Below, in pieces: positions 46,201-55,027 of a stretch of 64,000 nucleotides of DNA. The notes under the pieces are model-generated. The model made no database searches. It was not told the origin of the DNA and saw only the letters and a program-made list of their open reading frames with translations. Each line of letters opens with the position of its first letter. The stretch's first letter is position 1. This DNA is from Galbula dea (taxonomy: Eukaryota; Chordata; Aves; Piciformes; Galbulidae): NCBI GenBank assembly GCA_013399015.1, contig VWZX01001137.1:124349-188348 (forward strand), written 5' to 3'. The position numbers and the translations under genes were made by a program.

Positions 46201-49200
46201 TAGGGCAGAGGAGAGGGGGAAGAGACCCTCCCTGGACCTGCTGCTCACAGTCTTCCTGCAGCCCAGGAGACCCTTGGCCTTCTTGGCCATCAGGGCACAG
46301 TGCTGGCTCGCATGCAGGAAGGGAATGTTCCCTGCTCCGTGCAGATGTGAACGTGCTCAGCCTCACTCTGAAGGACCATAAAGCTGATGCTGAACAGCTG
46401 CTGCCTGCACTCAGCCCCGAGCCTGCACAAGGAAATAAATGCTGCATTAGAGTCGCAGACGTGACTGGGACAAAAGGAACTGGGCACAGGTCACCTTGAT
46501 GATCTCCATCCATGCTCTCAGGGGTTCCCAGCAGCTCCCTGTGCAGCTAATGGTGGGCACCAGGTGGAAGAAGCAATGGTCCAGAAGTGGGCTGGGCAAA
46601 GCCCCTGCTCAGGCTGCTTCCAGAAAGCCTCTGGCAGGAGCTGAGTCCAGCTCAGGGAGATCACTGGGGACCAGTGAGTGAAGGTTTACAGAAGATCTGA
46701 TTACATCTTACAATAAATCTCTCCCTTTTCAGCCTTCCTTTCATCAAGGACCGAGACTGTCCACAGCAAAAGGCTAAGTGATGTGGTTCTGGAGCCTTGA
46801 GAGAGCAGCTGATGAACAAGGCAGGCGTGGGGTAGAGAGCAATGGGCAGGAGTTCCTGGCACCTATACCCCATTTTGAGAGGAAAACTAGGACCAGGAGG
46901 GCTGTTACTAGTGCTGGGTCACTCTAGGGGACTGGGAAAGGTATGACCACAGCGCCTGGAGGAGAGGAACTCTGCTGGTCCCCTGCTTCTCCCCAGTGCT
47001 GGCCCTATCCCTTGTCAGGAACATCCCACTGACCTCCTGTGCCCTTCTGATTCCTTCTCACACCCTGAGCCTGGCACCACCATGCCAGAACCATCTCCAA
47101 AAGGACTCTACCCACAGAACCATGTTGAAGAGGTCACCAGGAGACCCCCCAGCCAGGCTGGAGGAGACATCAGACTGACCCATAGCCCTCGTGCATCCCC
47201 AGGCCAGAAGGCCCTGGCACAGCTTTAGGCTGTTTCCTCTTGTCCTGTCTCTTGTTCCTTGGGAGAAGAGCCTGATCCCCACAGCGTTGGTGCCATAGGT
47301 CACAACCCCTGAGTGCCTCTGTCTGCTGCACCATGGAACAGAACATGAGACTGCTGGTGATGAGAGGACAGCTGGCAGGACGTGGGAAGGGTGATGCTGG
47401 CAGCTTGCAGGGGTTACCTGACCCCTGGTGACACCACAAAGTTATCCCTCCTGGTGCTGCAAGCTGGCAGGATTTGCTGGAGCCACGAGGCAGAGCAGGG
47501 AAAACAATGTGCCAGGGAGAGAACTTCTGCAGAGTAAATCCCAACCTGGCTCTTGGCTCTGGGATCTCATGGGTGAGGAGCTCACCCACAGACTATGGCT
47601 CCTCCGTGGGTCTCTGGGTGAATGGCTGAGTCAAAGTCCTCTCCTCAGCTGGGGGCTTCTCTGCTCAGGGTCACAGACCCAAAAGCATAGCTCCAAGCTC
47701 TCTGCTTCCAGAGCCTGACTCCAGCACCAGACCTGCTGCTAATATCCCCTTTGGCCCCAGAGAGGAGGCTGGGGCCAGTAGCAGCACCAAGTGCTTCCGG
47801 AGCATTCTGCTTCTGAGCCTGCCTGGGCCGCTGGTGGGATGCCACCTCAGGCAGGGCTACCAGAGGCTGTGACAGAAGAGCTTGGTGGGTGACCTCCACC
47901 CATCTGTGGTCCACAGAGAACCAGCAGCTCGAGCCTAGAAGGTCCTGTGGCTCTGCAGGAGCGGGAGGAGGCATCTGGGGTGCCAGACAAACCTGTTCCC
48001 TCTGGGTGATCCTGTTACACAACCAGCAGGTGAAGGGAAAGCAGGAGACGGAAAATCTTTGGATTCCAGCAAAGCATTTGATCGACAAAAACACCTCCTG
48101 AGCACTGATTCAGCTGGGTGTGGGCACAGGGCTGACACCCTGCCAGGGCCAGAGAAAGCTCAGGGGGAATGGTGGCCACAGCGCGGCTCAGGCCTGTGAC
48201 AGCCGTGGGACCGTGGAGAGAAGCCAGGCAAGGGGTGGCACTGGACATGGATCTTCTCCTCCCCGGTCTCCCAGCCCCCAGCACAGGCACATGGTGATTT
48301 TCCCGGTTGACTGCCTGAACCTGCTGCTCTCTGCCCAAAGCTCTGCACCCCTGCAGCCTCTCAAAGGGGAGAGAAGCCTTCCCCTCCACACCCATGGCTG
48401 CTCTTCCCTCTGGCCCAGCAGCTGCTGGAGCAGACACCCTGATCCCTCTTCTCCTTCCAGATGGAGAAAAAAGGACAGAAGAGTATTTTTCCACTGCCCA
48501 GGAGAGAACCTGCTCGCTGAAGGCAACACAGGCATGGTTCCTGCCTGGCTGGAGGATGGACCATTGCACACACAGACCCTGGGCCCAGGAGAGGGATGCT
48601 CAGGAGGAAGCCGGACCCCGAGAACTGTTTGCTTTACCCCCTGGAGCTGCTTGCTACCATGTACCTCTGGGCACTTCATGCCCCTGGGAAGGAGACCAAG
48701 TGCTGCCCTGAGCCACTCCCTGGCTAATTCACTTCAGAAACTCCCTGTCCCCTCACTGAGCCCCAGGACAGACCAGCAGCAGCCCAGCAAGTTCTCCCAG
48801 CTGGAGAAGGCTCTGCAGAGTACAGCAGGGGAGAATCACCAGCCCACATCCCGGCACTGGGCAGAGCCCAGGGGGCTGGGCTGGGAGGTGGGAGCAGGAG
48901 GACTAGGCATGCAGCACCCCAGGCCCCCAGTGCCCACCAGTCCCAACTGGGGATGAACTGGGGACAAATGCCCAGGAATGGGCTCTCTGCATTGCTCATG
49001 CAGAAAGTGATGGACTGTGCTGGCTGCTCTGTTCATCCCATCCCATCCAACCCATCCCATCCACATCCCATACTATCCTATCCCATCCCATCCCATCCCA
49101 TCCCATCCCACTCCGTCCCACCCTGTCCCACCCCGTCCCACTCCATTCCACCCCTGCTGGAGAACACCAAATGACAACAACTCTTCACAAGTCAGGTAGG

Positions 49201-52200
49201 ACAGCAGTGACCAGCAAGAATGAAGCCAGCTAACAGGAGTTGGGGTGATCTACCCTGCTGACCACACCAGGAGGAGATGTGACCTCCTGCCACACTGGCA
49301 CCAAGCAGACCCCACTGAAGAGCTGACTCTCAGCAGTGTGGTTTTGATGAGAGCCAGCAAACCACCCGGAGGGAGCCAACCAACAAACCACCCTGGGAGA
49401 GCCAAGAAACCACTCTGAGAAAGCCAACGAACCACCTTGAGGGAGCCAGTGAACCACCTTGAGAGAACTAACAGCTCCCCTTGAGAGAGCCAACCAGCCA
49501 AACCACCTTGCTGCCAAGTGTCTGACTGCAGTGGGGATGCCAGCGCAGCAATGTCCATGTGTATGGTGCCGAATGCTAACTCATCACGTGGAAGAGGATT
49601 TGATCACCCTTTAACCCATCTTGTGACATGACCATGGGACACCTCCCTTGTCCCAGAAGTAAAATACAAAATGCTCTGGGGCCACACATGTTCTCTGGCT
49701 ATGTCAGAGAGAAAGGGGAGAGGAAACAGGGGATCCAAAAGGAGAACATGGGAGCCAAGATTCACGCACAGTGCCTGACCACTCTAAACAAAACCACTCA
49801 CATGAGAAAACCAAGGAAAGGGCAAGAAAAGCTTAGTAAAACCAGGCAAGGGAACAGAACACATGGAATGCTGTTGACTGCAATCCTTCTGTCTCGTTTC
49901 GGTTTGGAGGAGCACCGAGGGAGCAGCCAGGAGCTGGGTGCATGCAGGACACGGTGGAGAAGCTGGAGCAGACAGGTAGTGCCTTCAGAGCACAGTGAGC
50001 GGCAAATAGAAAGGGCATTCTGGTGGAGAAGGGGAGCAGAAACAAAGAAGCATGTTATGGCATGAAAAAGGATGAGTTCCTGAGCTAACCTTTACCACTG
50101 GCTGACGTCAGGTCCCTCCCCAGCAGCCAGAACAAGGCAGGGGATTGTTGTGCCTGGGTAAGACCAGGGAAGATTAACAGGTCCCTGGAACGGAGCAAGG
50201 AGCACAGGCAAAGCAGACCTGGAGCAAGAGGCCAAGCCGACCCCATGGCTCGCCCATGAGACTGGAAGGGTGACAAGGAGGACACTGATCTAGCACAGAA
50301 AGTCCTGTCTGTGGCCAGACCCACAGGACACACGCCAAGAAGAGGATCTCACTGTCTGCTGCCAGTAAAGTTCATCTGTCCCTGAGCTGTGCCACCTCAG
50401 TTGCAACTACTCCAGCTTGTTTCACCAATACCCCCTGTTAGATCCACCTTGGGTGTCCCATCTCCTGTCTGGAGCACAGGGCAAAGCCTTGTGGCAGTGA
50501 CCTGTTGGATCAGCTGTGGCCAATTCTGAACTCTGGAGATGTGGAGAGCACTAGCTCCAAAAAGGCAAATGTCCAGCTCCTGCTCCTAGAGGGAAGGTGC
50601 CAGCTCTGATTCTTGGGGCTAGTCCTCACCTTCCCCTGGCAACTCCCAAACTGGCCAAGGAAACCTGGGGCTCCCAGTTTTGCTTTAGTCCCTAGAGCCC
50701 CCCACTTCATCTTGCTCCATTCGGCCCCAGGAGAGCACCAGCAGAGTCAAACTGCAGCAGAGAAAAGCCACAGACCCAATAAGAATAGAGATGGCATGAG
50801 AAGGAAGAGCCAAGTCCTCCCTCTGGAACATCACTCCCCAACACAACCCCCTTAGGTCCTGCTCTCTGCAAGGGCTGGCAGCAAAGAGGCTGCTAAAAAT
50901 AGCTCTGGTGGCAAATATGTCAGACCTGGAGGGTTCCCAATAACCCATGGCAGCACTGGTTGTCTTCAGTGCAAACTGCAAACAAATTAACACCTCCAGC
51001 CCTGGAACCTCCTTGCACCTCAGCACATGCAAATGCTCAGCTCATCGTTCCCTCCTCTGTTCACGCTTTCTGACCGGTGGCAACACTCCAAGATCTCTCC
51101 TGGGTCCTTTAGTATCACTTCACATTCTGCTTCTCTTCCCTTTCTTTCCTCTTCCTTCCATCCTGCTGGGTTTACAGGTTGAAGCTCACAGCTCCAGGGC
51201 TCTGTACCAGCAACCCTTCCACCAAACACCAAAAATAGACCAAAATGGACTATTTCAGGTGGAAATGAGCCCAGCCCTGCCCCAGCCACCACCAGCTGGG
51301 GCAAGGTGAAGCAGGACATGGTGTTGGAGGCAAGAGCAGAGCCATGAGTGCAGGAGCAGCTCTAGAACTCAGTCCTGTGAAGCACAGCTGAGCTTTGGCA
51401 CAGCTCATCCAAGGGAAAGGGCTGCAGGATGCCAAGGAAAGGGTCAGAGGATCTCCAGGAAAGGGCTTGATGATCCCAAGGGCAACCATGAGCATGGTCC
51501 AGGAGCACAAGGGGCAGGACCTCAGGTGGGAGCACCCAAAGAGGTACAGGAGATGCTGGAGAGGCGGTTGAGGTAACAGCCTAAGCCCAGTTGTTATGGA
51601 CCAGTGCAGTGCTCCTGAGTGCTCGTGAACACGGCTCACCAGTGGTCACCAGTACTCGCCAGTGCTCGTGAACATTGCTCACCAGTGCTCCCCAGCAGCA
51701 GAGTCAACACCTATTGACCAGTCCAGCCAGTCCCCTCTCCCAGTGGATCAAGGGTCTGGAGAAGGGAAGCAGCACAGATGGAATCAGTCTGCTCTGGGTG
51801 CCAAGGTGCCAGGGGCCACGCAGGTATCCACCTCCAGACAAGGGAAGTGGCAAAACTTCTAACCCCAGCAGTAAACCACTCAGTTCTCCTTCCTGGCTAC
51901 TCTTACTCCACAGGGTGGGTGGAGAAAGAAAATGAAGTCATCAAACCAGTGCTGAAATATCATCTCTTCCTACATGGAAAGGTCTCCGGCAGCCATGCTC
52001 TTCTTGATGCACTTTCACCCCAAGAGCAGGGAGGGAAAGGGAAGAGCCAGAGCATGGATTGTGCTGGCACCGGACACCAGGTCCCCAAAGGACTCACAGG
52101 ACATTTCTCCACACACACTGTGCAGATGTTGTAAGTACTTCTATTTCCTGAGCTGCTCGTGGACATCTGTGACTTCACATCCATGACTAATACACACGTC

Positions 52201-53832
52201 GTAAACAGATGAAGGACGTTGGGAGGGAAATGTTCTCCTCTCTGGTGGCCATGGCCAGTCCTGGTGGGGCCCGTAGTGCTGGAGCTCTTGGACAGAGTGG
52301 TATAGACAGGCCATACAACCATTTTGGTTGGAAGAAACCTGGAGTCCAACTGTTCCCCAGCACTGCCAGGGCACCACTAACCCAGGGGCCTCAGCACCAC
52401 ATCTCCACAGCTCTGAAAGCCCTCCAGGGATGGGGACTCCACCACTGCCCTGGCACAACCTGAGGCTGTTTCCTCTTGTCCTAACAGCTCTCCTCTTGCT
52501 CTCTCAGCTGCTCCTCACAACACTTGTGCTCTAGACCCTTCCCCACCTTCCTTGTCCTTCTCTGGACACACTCCGGCACCTCAATGTCTTTCTTAGCTGC
52601 AGGGCACAGACAGACAGATGGACAGCTGGTGACAGGCACTGTCCCCAAGAAGATGAAGGAAACAACACAAGACAATGACAGCTGGGTCTGACCCCTCAGC
52701 TGTGCCACACAGCTGGGATCTGATGCTCCAGGAACACCGAGGACAGGCAGGGGAAGGAGCTCTGGGGCTTTGAAGGTGCTGTCAGGTCCTGGCACTCACC
52801 ACATCTCACACACACAGCGTGGGACAGAGCTCAGGCACCAGCCCTACAGCAGGGACACCACGATGAGAGGCCCTGACAGAAAGATGTGTGGCAGAAGATG
52901 GAGATGGAAGGGTGATGTGTGGGTGCAGAAGCACCAGCAAGCACAGGGGGACACAAGAAGGGCACATGCTGGTGGCACCAACACAAGAGGTCATCAAGGT
53001 CTCAGCGAAGCCTAGAGCAGAACAGACTACATGATGGGCATCCCAACCATAGCACTGTGGACTACCACAGGTCATGGAGAGATAAAGACCAGGATTGGCC
53101 TCAGATGGGCCCTTGCATCCACCAGGAGCTGTGACATCTGTTCCTCAGTGCTGTCCCAGCCCTTCCTGGGGCCAGGATTCACCAACCACCTTTGGTCCCT
53201 TCCTGGGTGCCCTGACAGAGGTGGAAACGCTCAGGCCTCCCCTCCAGGGGGATGGTTCTTGCAGTGGCATGGGGACATGTCTGAAGGAGAAGGGCAGGGA
53301 GTGACGGCGGGAGCAGTGCAGCGCCCTGGATACAAGCTGAGGAGGCTGTGACGAGTTGAGATGGACAGGAGGAACCTCTCCTTGTCTGGAGAGGAGGACC
53401 CAGGTCCTCAGCCCGGGCAGGGACTCACAGTCACCATCCTGGCCCCATGCTGCTACCAGGCAAAGACAAAGACTAAGCCTGGCAAAAACGGGACAGGGAA
53501 CATCCACTGGAACTGAGCTCCCATCCTACAACAGGGCACAGCTGTCTGCACCAGGAACACCCTCACTGGGCACCCTGCAACGGGGCACCCCACAATGGGA
53601 CAACCCACACCGGGAACAACCCACACCGGGAACAACCCACACCAGGAGACCTCACACCAGGACAACCTACACCGGGAACACCCCACAATGGGGCACCCCA
53701 CACCCAGCAACTCACAGGCTCAGCCCCAGGCCCACCACTATCCCATCCCATCCCATCCCATCNCTCGCTCTCCTCCTCGCTCTCCTCCTCCTTCTCCTGC
53801 GCCAGACGCGCGTCCGGCTCTGGCACCGCCAT
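31147..53832 (-). CDS. NRBP2: NRBP2, nuclear receptor-binding protein 2 pseudokinase (whole coding span, 18 exons)
   Basis: NRBP2 is a cytoplasmic pseudokinase related to WNK kinases and a paralogue of NRBP1, linked to neural progenitor survival. Exons high to low: 53764-53832 (partial), 44098-44220, 43703-43804, 43389-43478, 42487-42527, 42307-42401, 42056-42079, 41725-41808, 40949-41004, 40187-40282, 39095-39227, 38821-38923, 38632-38682, 38115-38250, 35232-35285, 34093-34156, 33036-33091, 31147-31215. Exons 2-18 join in frame to 458 residues; with a mammal-sized exon 1 of 43 codons the total would be 501, the human length. The kinase-like domain lacks key residues: VVWNEL stands where the VAIK lysine belongs, the HRD catalytic triad reads HGN, and the DFG motif is GSV. 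The C-terminal part has TPTPEPFD and the LTLLL (LXXLL-type) stretch. Exon 1 runs into an assembly fault at 53763. Identity is secure. Confidence 0.97.
33036..33091 (-). CDS. NRBP2: NRBP2 exon 17
   Basis: Fifty-six nt read DNSKDLATELVHYGFIHE after two bases of a Thr codon. The acceptor is TGCAG and the donor GTAAGG. Confidence 0.95.
33628..33770 (-). mobile_element. CR1 fragment in NRBP2 intron 16
   Basis: Contains TTGAAAGGACCTTAAAGAGC and CTAGTCCAACTCCCCTGCC, then GGTTGCTCAGAGCCCCATCC. This is a CR1 3' end in reverse orientation. Confidence 0.8.
34093..34156 (-). CDS. NRBP2: NRBP2 exon 16
   Basis: Sixty-four nt read LTLLLILEDKLHRQLSYDLL plus P and one base. LTLLL fits the LXXLL pattern behind the name nuclear receptor-binding protein. 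The acceptor is TGCAG and the donor GTAGGT. Confidence 0.96.
34431..35061 (-). mobile_element. CR1 LINE 3' end in NRBP2 intron 15, twin of the 23 kb copy
   Basis: About 630 bp in reverse orientation, 5'-truncated at about 35061. The conceptual ORF2 C-terminus (34510-35001, 163 residues, stop after LLCDLV) differs from the 23 kb copy at only about five residues. Both are the same subfamily and of similar age. Confidence 0.93.
35232..35285 (-). CDS. NRBP2: NRBP2 exon 15
   Basis: Eighteen codons read VVHMQCNMELNEDKTQWH. The acceptor is TTCCAG and the donor GTAAGT. Both ends are phase 0. Confidence 0.96.
35560..35665 (+). mobile_element. CR1 3'-terminal fragment in NRBP2 intron 14
   Basis: Reads GGCTGGACAGAGGCTGGGCC and ends CCTTCCAGCCTGGTGTTCTG then TGATTCTAT, a plus-strand CR1-type 3' end. 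Confidence 0.65.
36165..36370 (-). mobile_element. Diverged CR1 fragment in NRBP2 intron 14
   Basis: Contains GGAAGGGACATCAGGGGTCT, CAGTCCAAGCCCTGCTCAG and TTTGAAAACCTCCAGGGAGA, CR1 3'-region blocks in reverse orientation. Confidence 0.75.
37200..37560 (+). mobile_element. Old CR1 fragment in NRBP2 intron 14
   Basis: Includes GCAAGGGAGGCCAGCAGCAT and GGTACTGCATCTAATTCTGG, then AGTTCAGTGGAGGGCCATCA. These match the RT C-terminal to 3' region of CR1 in plus orientation. It lacks the 3' terminus. Confidence 0.7.
38115..38250 (-). CDS. NRBP2: NRBP2 exon 14
   Basis: The 136 nt read NGIYPLMNFAVSRPHALPRA, then a linker, then AKTPTPEPFDVETRK. The Thr-Pro-rich motif is shared with NRBP1. The acceptor is ACCAG and the donor GTAAGG. 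Confidence 0.96.
38632..38682 (-). CDS. NRBP2: NRBP2 exon 13
   Basis: Fifty-one nt read YSEVSFLELDKFLEDV between split Arg codons. The acceptor is CCCAG and the donor GTGGGT. Confidence 0.95.
38821..38923 (-). CDS. NRBP2: NRBP2 exon 12
   Basis: The 103 nt read LMPENVVEEKIKELDLNMVM, then AEIRREGRPAAQW. The acceptor is CCTAG and the donor GTGAGG. Confidence 0.95.
39095..39227 (-). CDS. NRBP2: NRBP2 exon 11, end of kinase-like domain
   Basis: The 133 nt read EFILSCLTLNPDKRPTAHNL, then LFHRVLFEVHSLKLLAAHCF. NPDKRPTA is the conserved C-lobe Arg-Pro motif of protein kinases. The acceptor is CTCAG and the donor GTGAGT. Confidence 0.97.
40187..40282 (-). CDS. NRBP2: NRBP2 exon 10
   Basis: Thirty-two codons read MAVLEIQTNGDTRVSEEAIM, then RARHSLDDPNMR. 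The acceptor is CCCAG and the donor GTGAGT. Phase 0 at both ends. Confidence 0.97.
40949..41004 (-). CDS. NRBP2: NRBP2 exon 9
   Basis: Fifty-six nt read KADGTAVDIFSFGMCALE. The split codon gives Gln, so the junction reads YGQKADG where the human protein has YGEVADG. VDIFSFG is the kinase helix-F DxxSxG region. Confidence 0.96.
41540..41710. repeat. C-rich short tandem repeat in NRBP2 intron 8
   Basis: Repeats of CCACATCCCCT, CCTCCACGTCCCCCTGGGC and related blocks recur at about 30-bp spacing with much variation. It lies just upstream of exon 8 on the plus strand coordinates. Confidence 0.5.
41725..41808 (-). CDS. NRBP2: NRBP2 exon 8
   Basis: Eighty-four nt read LPDNLRSPIRTEREELRNLH, then FFPPEYG. 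PPEYG replaces the APE motif at the end of the activation segment. The acceptor is CACAG and the donor GTGAGT. Confidence 0.96.
42056..42079 (-). CDS. NRBP2: NRBP2 exon 7, a 24-nt microexon
   Basis: Only 24 nt, read V-WHRVFAN across split codons at both ends. The acceptor is TGCAG and the donor GTGAGT. It continues the former DFG region (GSVWHR). Frame before and after requires it. Confidence 0.93.
42307..42401 (-). CDS. NRBP2: NRBP2 exon 6, dead catalytic loop
   Basis: Ninety-five nt read FLHSCEPPIIHGNLTSDTIF, then IQHNGLIKIGS. IIHGNLTSDTIF aligns with the HRDLKxxN catalytic loop: the Asp of HRD is Asn, and KIGS replaces the KxxDFG start. This is direct sequence evidence for a pseudokinase. 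Confidence 0.97.
42487..42527 (-). CDS. NRBP2: NRBP2 exon 5
   Basis: Forty-one nt read AWKRWCTQILSAL plus two bases of a Ser codon. The acceptor is CCTAG and the donor GTGAGC. Confidence 0.95.
43389..43478 (-). CDS. NRBP2: NRBP2 exon 4
   Basis: Thirty codons read VIFITEYVSSGSLKQFLKKT, then KKNHKAMNAR. FITEYVSSGSL is the kinase hinge. The acceptor is GCCAG and the donor GTAGGT. Confidence 0.97.
43703..43804 (-). CDS. NRBP2: NRBP2 exon 3
   Basis: Thirty-four codons read EKIKTMFEQLVLVDHPNIVK, then LHKYWLDVRDSKAR. It covers helix C and HPNIV of the N-lobe. The acceptor is CATAG and the donor GTAGGG. Confidence 0.97.
44098..44220 (-). CDS. NRBP2: NRBP2 exon 2, start of kinase-like domain
   Basis: Forty-one codons read VNQGNMPGIQSTFLAMDTEE, then GVEVVWNELLFTDKKAFKAH and E. 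The Gly-rich loop is poor and VVWNEL lacks the VAIK lysine. The acceptor is TGCAG and the donor GTGAGC. Confidence 0.97.
44938..45350 (-). mobile_element. CR1 LINE 3' end in NRBP2 intron 1
   Basis: About 410 bp from ATGGAATCATCCAAGTTTTA to CTTGAGGTGTGGCCTCCTCA. Contains AGCACCACATCTCCACAGCT and GGGCAGCCTGGGCCAGGCCT. Same subfamily as 52.3, 61.0 and 62.8 kb copies. Confidence 0.9.
45685..46320 (-). mobile_element. CR1 LINE 3' end in NRBP2 intron 1, twin of the 58.5 kb copy
   Basis: About 630 bp. Contains GATCACCCAGTCCAACCCCC, CTCCACACAAGGAGACTCCA and GTCCCTGTCCCTGTCCCTGG. It matches 58490-59105 almost base for base. The 5' truncation is near 46320. Confidence 0.93.
47175..47300 (-). mobile_element. 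Short CR1 fragment in NRBP2 intron 1
   Basis: Contains GGCTGTTTCCTCTTGTCCTG and TTGTTCCTTGGGAGAAGAGC, the CR1 ORF2-end region in reverse orientation, without the 3' terminus. Confidence 0.75.
49030..49155. repeat. TCCCA pentanucleotide array in NRBP2 intron 1
   Basis: An array of CATCC/TCCCA pentamers decays into CTCCGTCCCACCCTGTCCCA variants at its right end. The same pentamer reappears at 53743-53762 next to the N that cuts NRBP2 exon 1. Confidence 0.9.
49340..49508. repeat. Minisatellite with AACCACC...GAGAGAGCCA units in NRBP2 intron 1
   Basis: Six or so imperfect units of roughly 22-30 bp share AACCACCTTGAGAGAGCCA-like cores (AAACCACCCGGAGGGAGCC, GAACCACCTTGAGGGAGCC, AACCACCTTGAGAGAAC). 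The repeated short peptides seen in minus-strand frames come from this array and are not a gene. Confidence 0.75.
51600..51705. repeat. Short tandem repeat of CCAGTGCTCGTGAAC units
   Basis: AGTGCTCGTGAACAC, CAGTGCTCGTGAACATTGCT and CACCAGTGCTCCCCAGCAGC recur within 100 bp. Units are imperfect and of variable length. Confidence 0.6.
52318..52605 (-). mobile_element. CR1 LINE 3' end in NRBP2 intron 1
   Basis: Runs from ACCATTTTGGTTGGAAGAAA to CACACTCCGGCACCTCAATG with an internal deletion of the GGGCAGCCTGGGCCAGGCCT segment (reads CCCTGGCACAACCTGAGGC). Its left flank is duplicated at 60.96 kb. Confidence 0.88.
53545..53715. repeat. Minisatellite with CCCACACCGGGAACAA units next to NRBP2 exon 1
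   Basis: Imperfect units of about 15-16 bp (CAACCCACACCGGGAA, ACCTCACACCAGGA, ACACCCCACAATGGGGC) run for about 170 bp. Cysteine- and glycine-rich frames across it are artefacts of the repeat. Confidence 0.85.
53743..53763. other. TCCCA repeat ending at a single N that cuts NRBP2 exon 1
   Basis: Four TCCCA units abut one N at 53763, and the coding part of NRBP2 exon 1 starts immediately on the other side. About 20 codons plus the splice donor are missing, so the N most likely stands for a larger unsequenced or collapsed piece. Confidence 0.8.
53764..53832 (-). CDS. NRBP2: NRBP2 exon 1, partial
   Basis: Twenty-three codons read MAVPEPDARLAQEKEEESEE and then ESE, matching the acidic N-terminus MAAPEPAPRR...DESEDESD of mammalian NRBP2. 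The rest (in mammals DILEESPCGRW and onward to the exon 2 junction) is not in the assembly. The start codon is the only Met in frame before the CpG-rich leader. Confidence 0.85.
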
Positions 53833-53876
53833 ACCCGAACCGAGCCGAGCCGAGTCGAGCGAAGCAGAACAGAACC

Positions 53877-54213
53877 NNNNNNNNNNNNNNNNNNNNNNNN
53901 NNNNNNNNNNNNNNNNNNNNNNNNNNNNNNNNNNNNNNNNNNNNNNNNNNNNNNNNNNNNNNNNNNNNNNNNNNNNNNNNNNNNNNNNNNNNNNNNNNNN
54001 NNNNNNNNNNNNNNNNNNNNNNNNNNNNNNNNNNNNNNNNNNNNNNNNNNNNNNNNNNNNNNNNNNNNNNNNNNNNNNNNNNNNNNNNNNNNNNNNNNNN
54101 NNNNNNNNNNNNNNNNNNNNNNNNNNNNNNNNNNNNNNNNNNNNNNNNNNNNNNNNNNNNNNNNNNNNNNNNNNNNNNNNNNNNNNNNNNNNNNNNNNNN
54201 NNNNNNNNNNNNN
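53877..54213. other. Assembly gap, 337 Ns
   Basis: A run of 337 Ns lies inside the CCGA/CCGAG repeat immediately upstream of NRBP2. Repeat units flank it on both sides, so repeat collapse or GC dropout is the likely cause. Confidence 0.98.
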
Positions 54214-54480
54214 CGAACCGCTCCGAATCTAGCCGAACCGCTCCGAACAGAGCTTAGCCTCTCCGAACCGATTCGAGCGTCCACGAACCGCGAGCTGAGA
54301 GCGCCGGACCGAACCGAGTCGAACCGAACCGAACCCTTCCGAACCGTTCCGATCCTAGCCGAACCGTTCCGATCCTTGCCGAACCCTTCCGAACTGCTCC
54401 GAATCCCTCCGAGCCTCTCCGAACCGAGCCGAGCGGCTCCTAACCGCTCCGATACTCTCCGAGCCTTCCCGATCTCCCCA
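54214..54480. repeat. Decamer CpG-rich tandem array (CCGAACCGTT-type)
   Basis: From 54309 to about 54478 CCGA (once CCTA) recurs every 10 bp without slippage: CCGAACCCTT, CCGAACCGTT, CCGATCCTAG, CCGAACCGTT, CCGATCCTTG and so on, for some 17 units. Positions 54223-54290 hold older units with the same spacing in a different register. The left edge of the gap (53835-53876) carries related 5-bp CCGAG units. Confidence 0.92.
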
Positions 54481-54784
54481 AGCCGCGGGCTGTCAGCGCC
54501 GCGGGGCTGTCCCGGGCTCGGCCCTCCCCGCTCCGGACGTGCTGCCGCGCACGCCCCGCCCCGGCCCGGCCCCCCCGGCCCGTTCCCCCTCTATCCCCGC
54601 CGGCACCGGGGAGCCTGGGACACACGGTGCCGAGGCCTGGCGAACCCACCAGTGGGGCCTCTCTTTGCCTCAGCTTCCGGCCAGGCGTCTGCAGCCCTCC
54701 AGGACCCTCTCGGAGGGCTCCTCAGGGGCCCCCCTGGTCCTCCCAGCAGCCCCTCCCTTCATCCCTGTGGTTCCCAAGCACCAC

Positions 54785-55020
54785 CACCTTCCTCACCATC
54801 ATCACTGCCATCACCATCGTCATTACGCACCATTATCATCATCACCACCACTTTCTTCACCATCATCACCACCACCTTCCTCACCAAGGTCACCATCATC
54901 ATCACTGGGATCATCACGAACACCTTCCTCACCATCGTCACCACCATTACCATCTTCACCACCATCATTATCACACACCACCACCATTACCACCACCATC
55001 ATCATCACCACCACCACTTC
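54785..55020. repeat. CAC/CAT trinucleotide array
   Basis: About 235 bp of CACCATCATCACCACC-type sequence, with a longer-period element CACCTTCCTCACCATC repeated at least three times. It abuts the 5' end of the CR1 copy at 55028. Histidine-rich plus-strand frames here are repeat artefacts. Confidence 0.92.
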
Positions 55021-55027
55021 CCTCACC

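Larger units (their letters stand above)
44221..53762. other. NRBP2 intron 1
   Basis: An intron of at least 9.5 kb whose far end is uncertain because exon 1 is cut at the N at 53763. It holds CR1 copies at 44.9, 45.7, 47.2 and 52.3 kb, a TCCCA pentamer array, and three minisatellite-like stretches. No further gene was recognised on either strand. Confidence 0.7.
53833..54640. promoter_or_regulatory. NRBP2: CpG-dense NRBP2 promoter/5' UTR region with decamer array and gap
   Basis: CpG density is extreme from the NRBP2 start codon to about 54.64 kb, with GC boxes such as CGCCCCGCCCC near 54553. The core is a CCGA-type tandem array broken by Ns. The NRBP2 transcription start probably lies here, but no TATA box or defined initiator could be pinned down. 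Confidence 0.65.

Noticed and set aside
49340..49508. Regular repeat with spacer-like pieces, considered as a CRISPR array
   Set aside because: Units are imperfect, contiguous and of variable length with no unique spacers, and the host is a vertebrate. It is a minisatellite.
54309..54478. Decamer array read as heat shock elements (GAA/TTC blocks)
   Set aside because: GAA and TTC are spaced by one or three bases instead of the two needed for nGAAnnTTCn.
54785..55020. Histidine-rich peptide encoded by the plus strand
   Set aside because: Produced in every frame by the CAC/CAT simple repeat; no start context, splice sites or homology.
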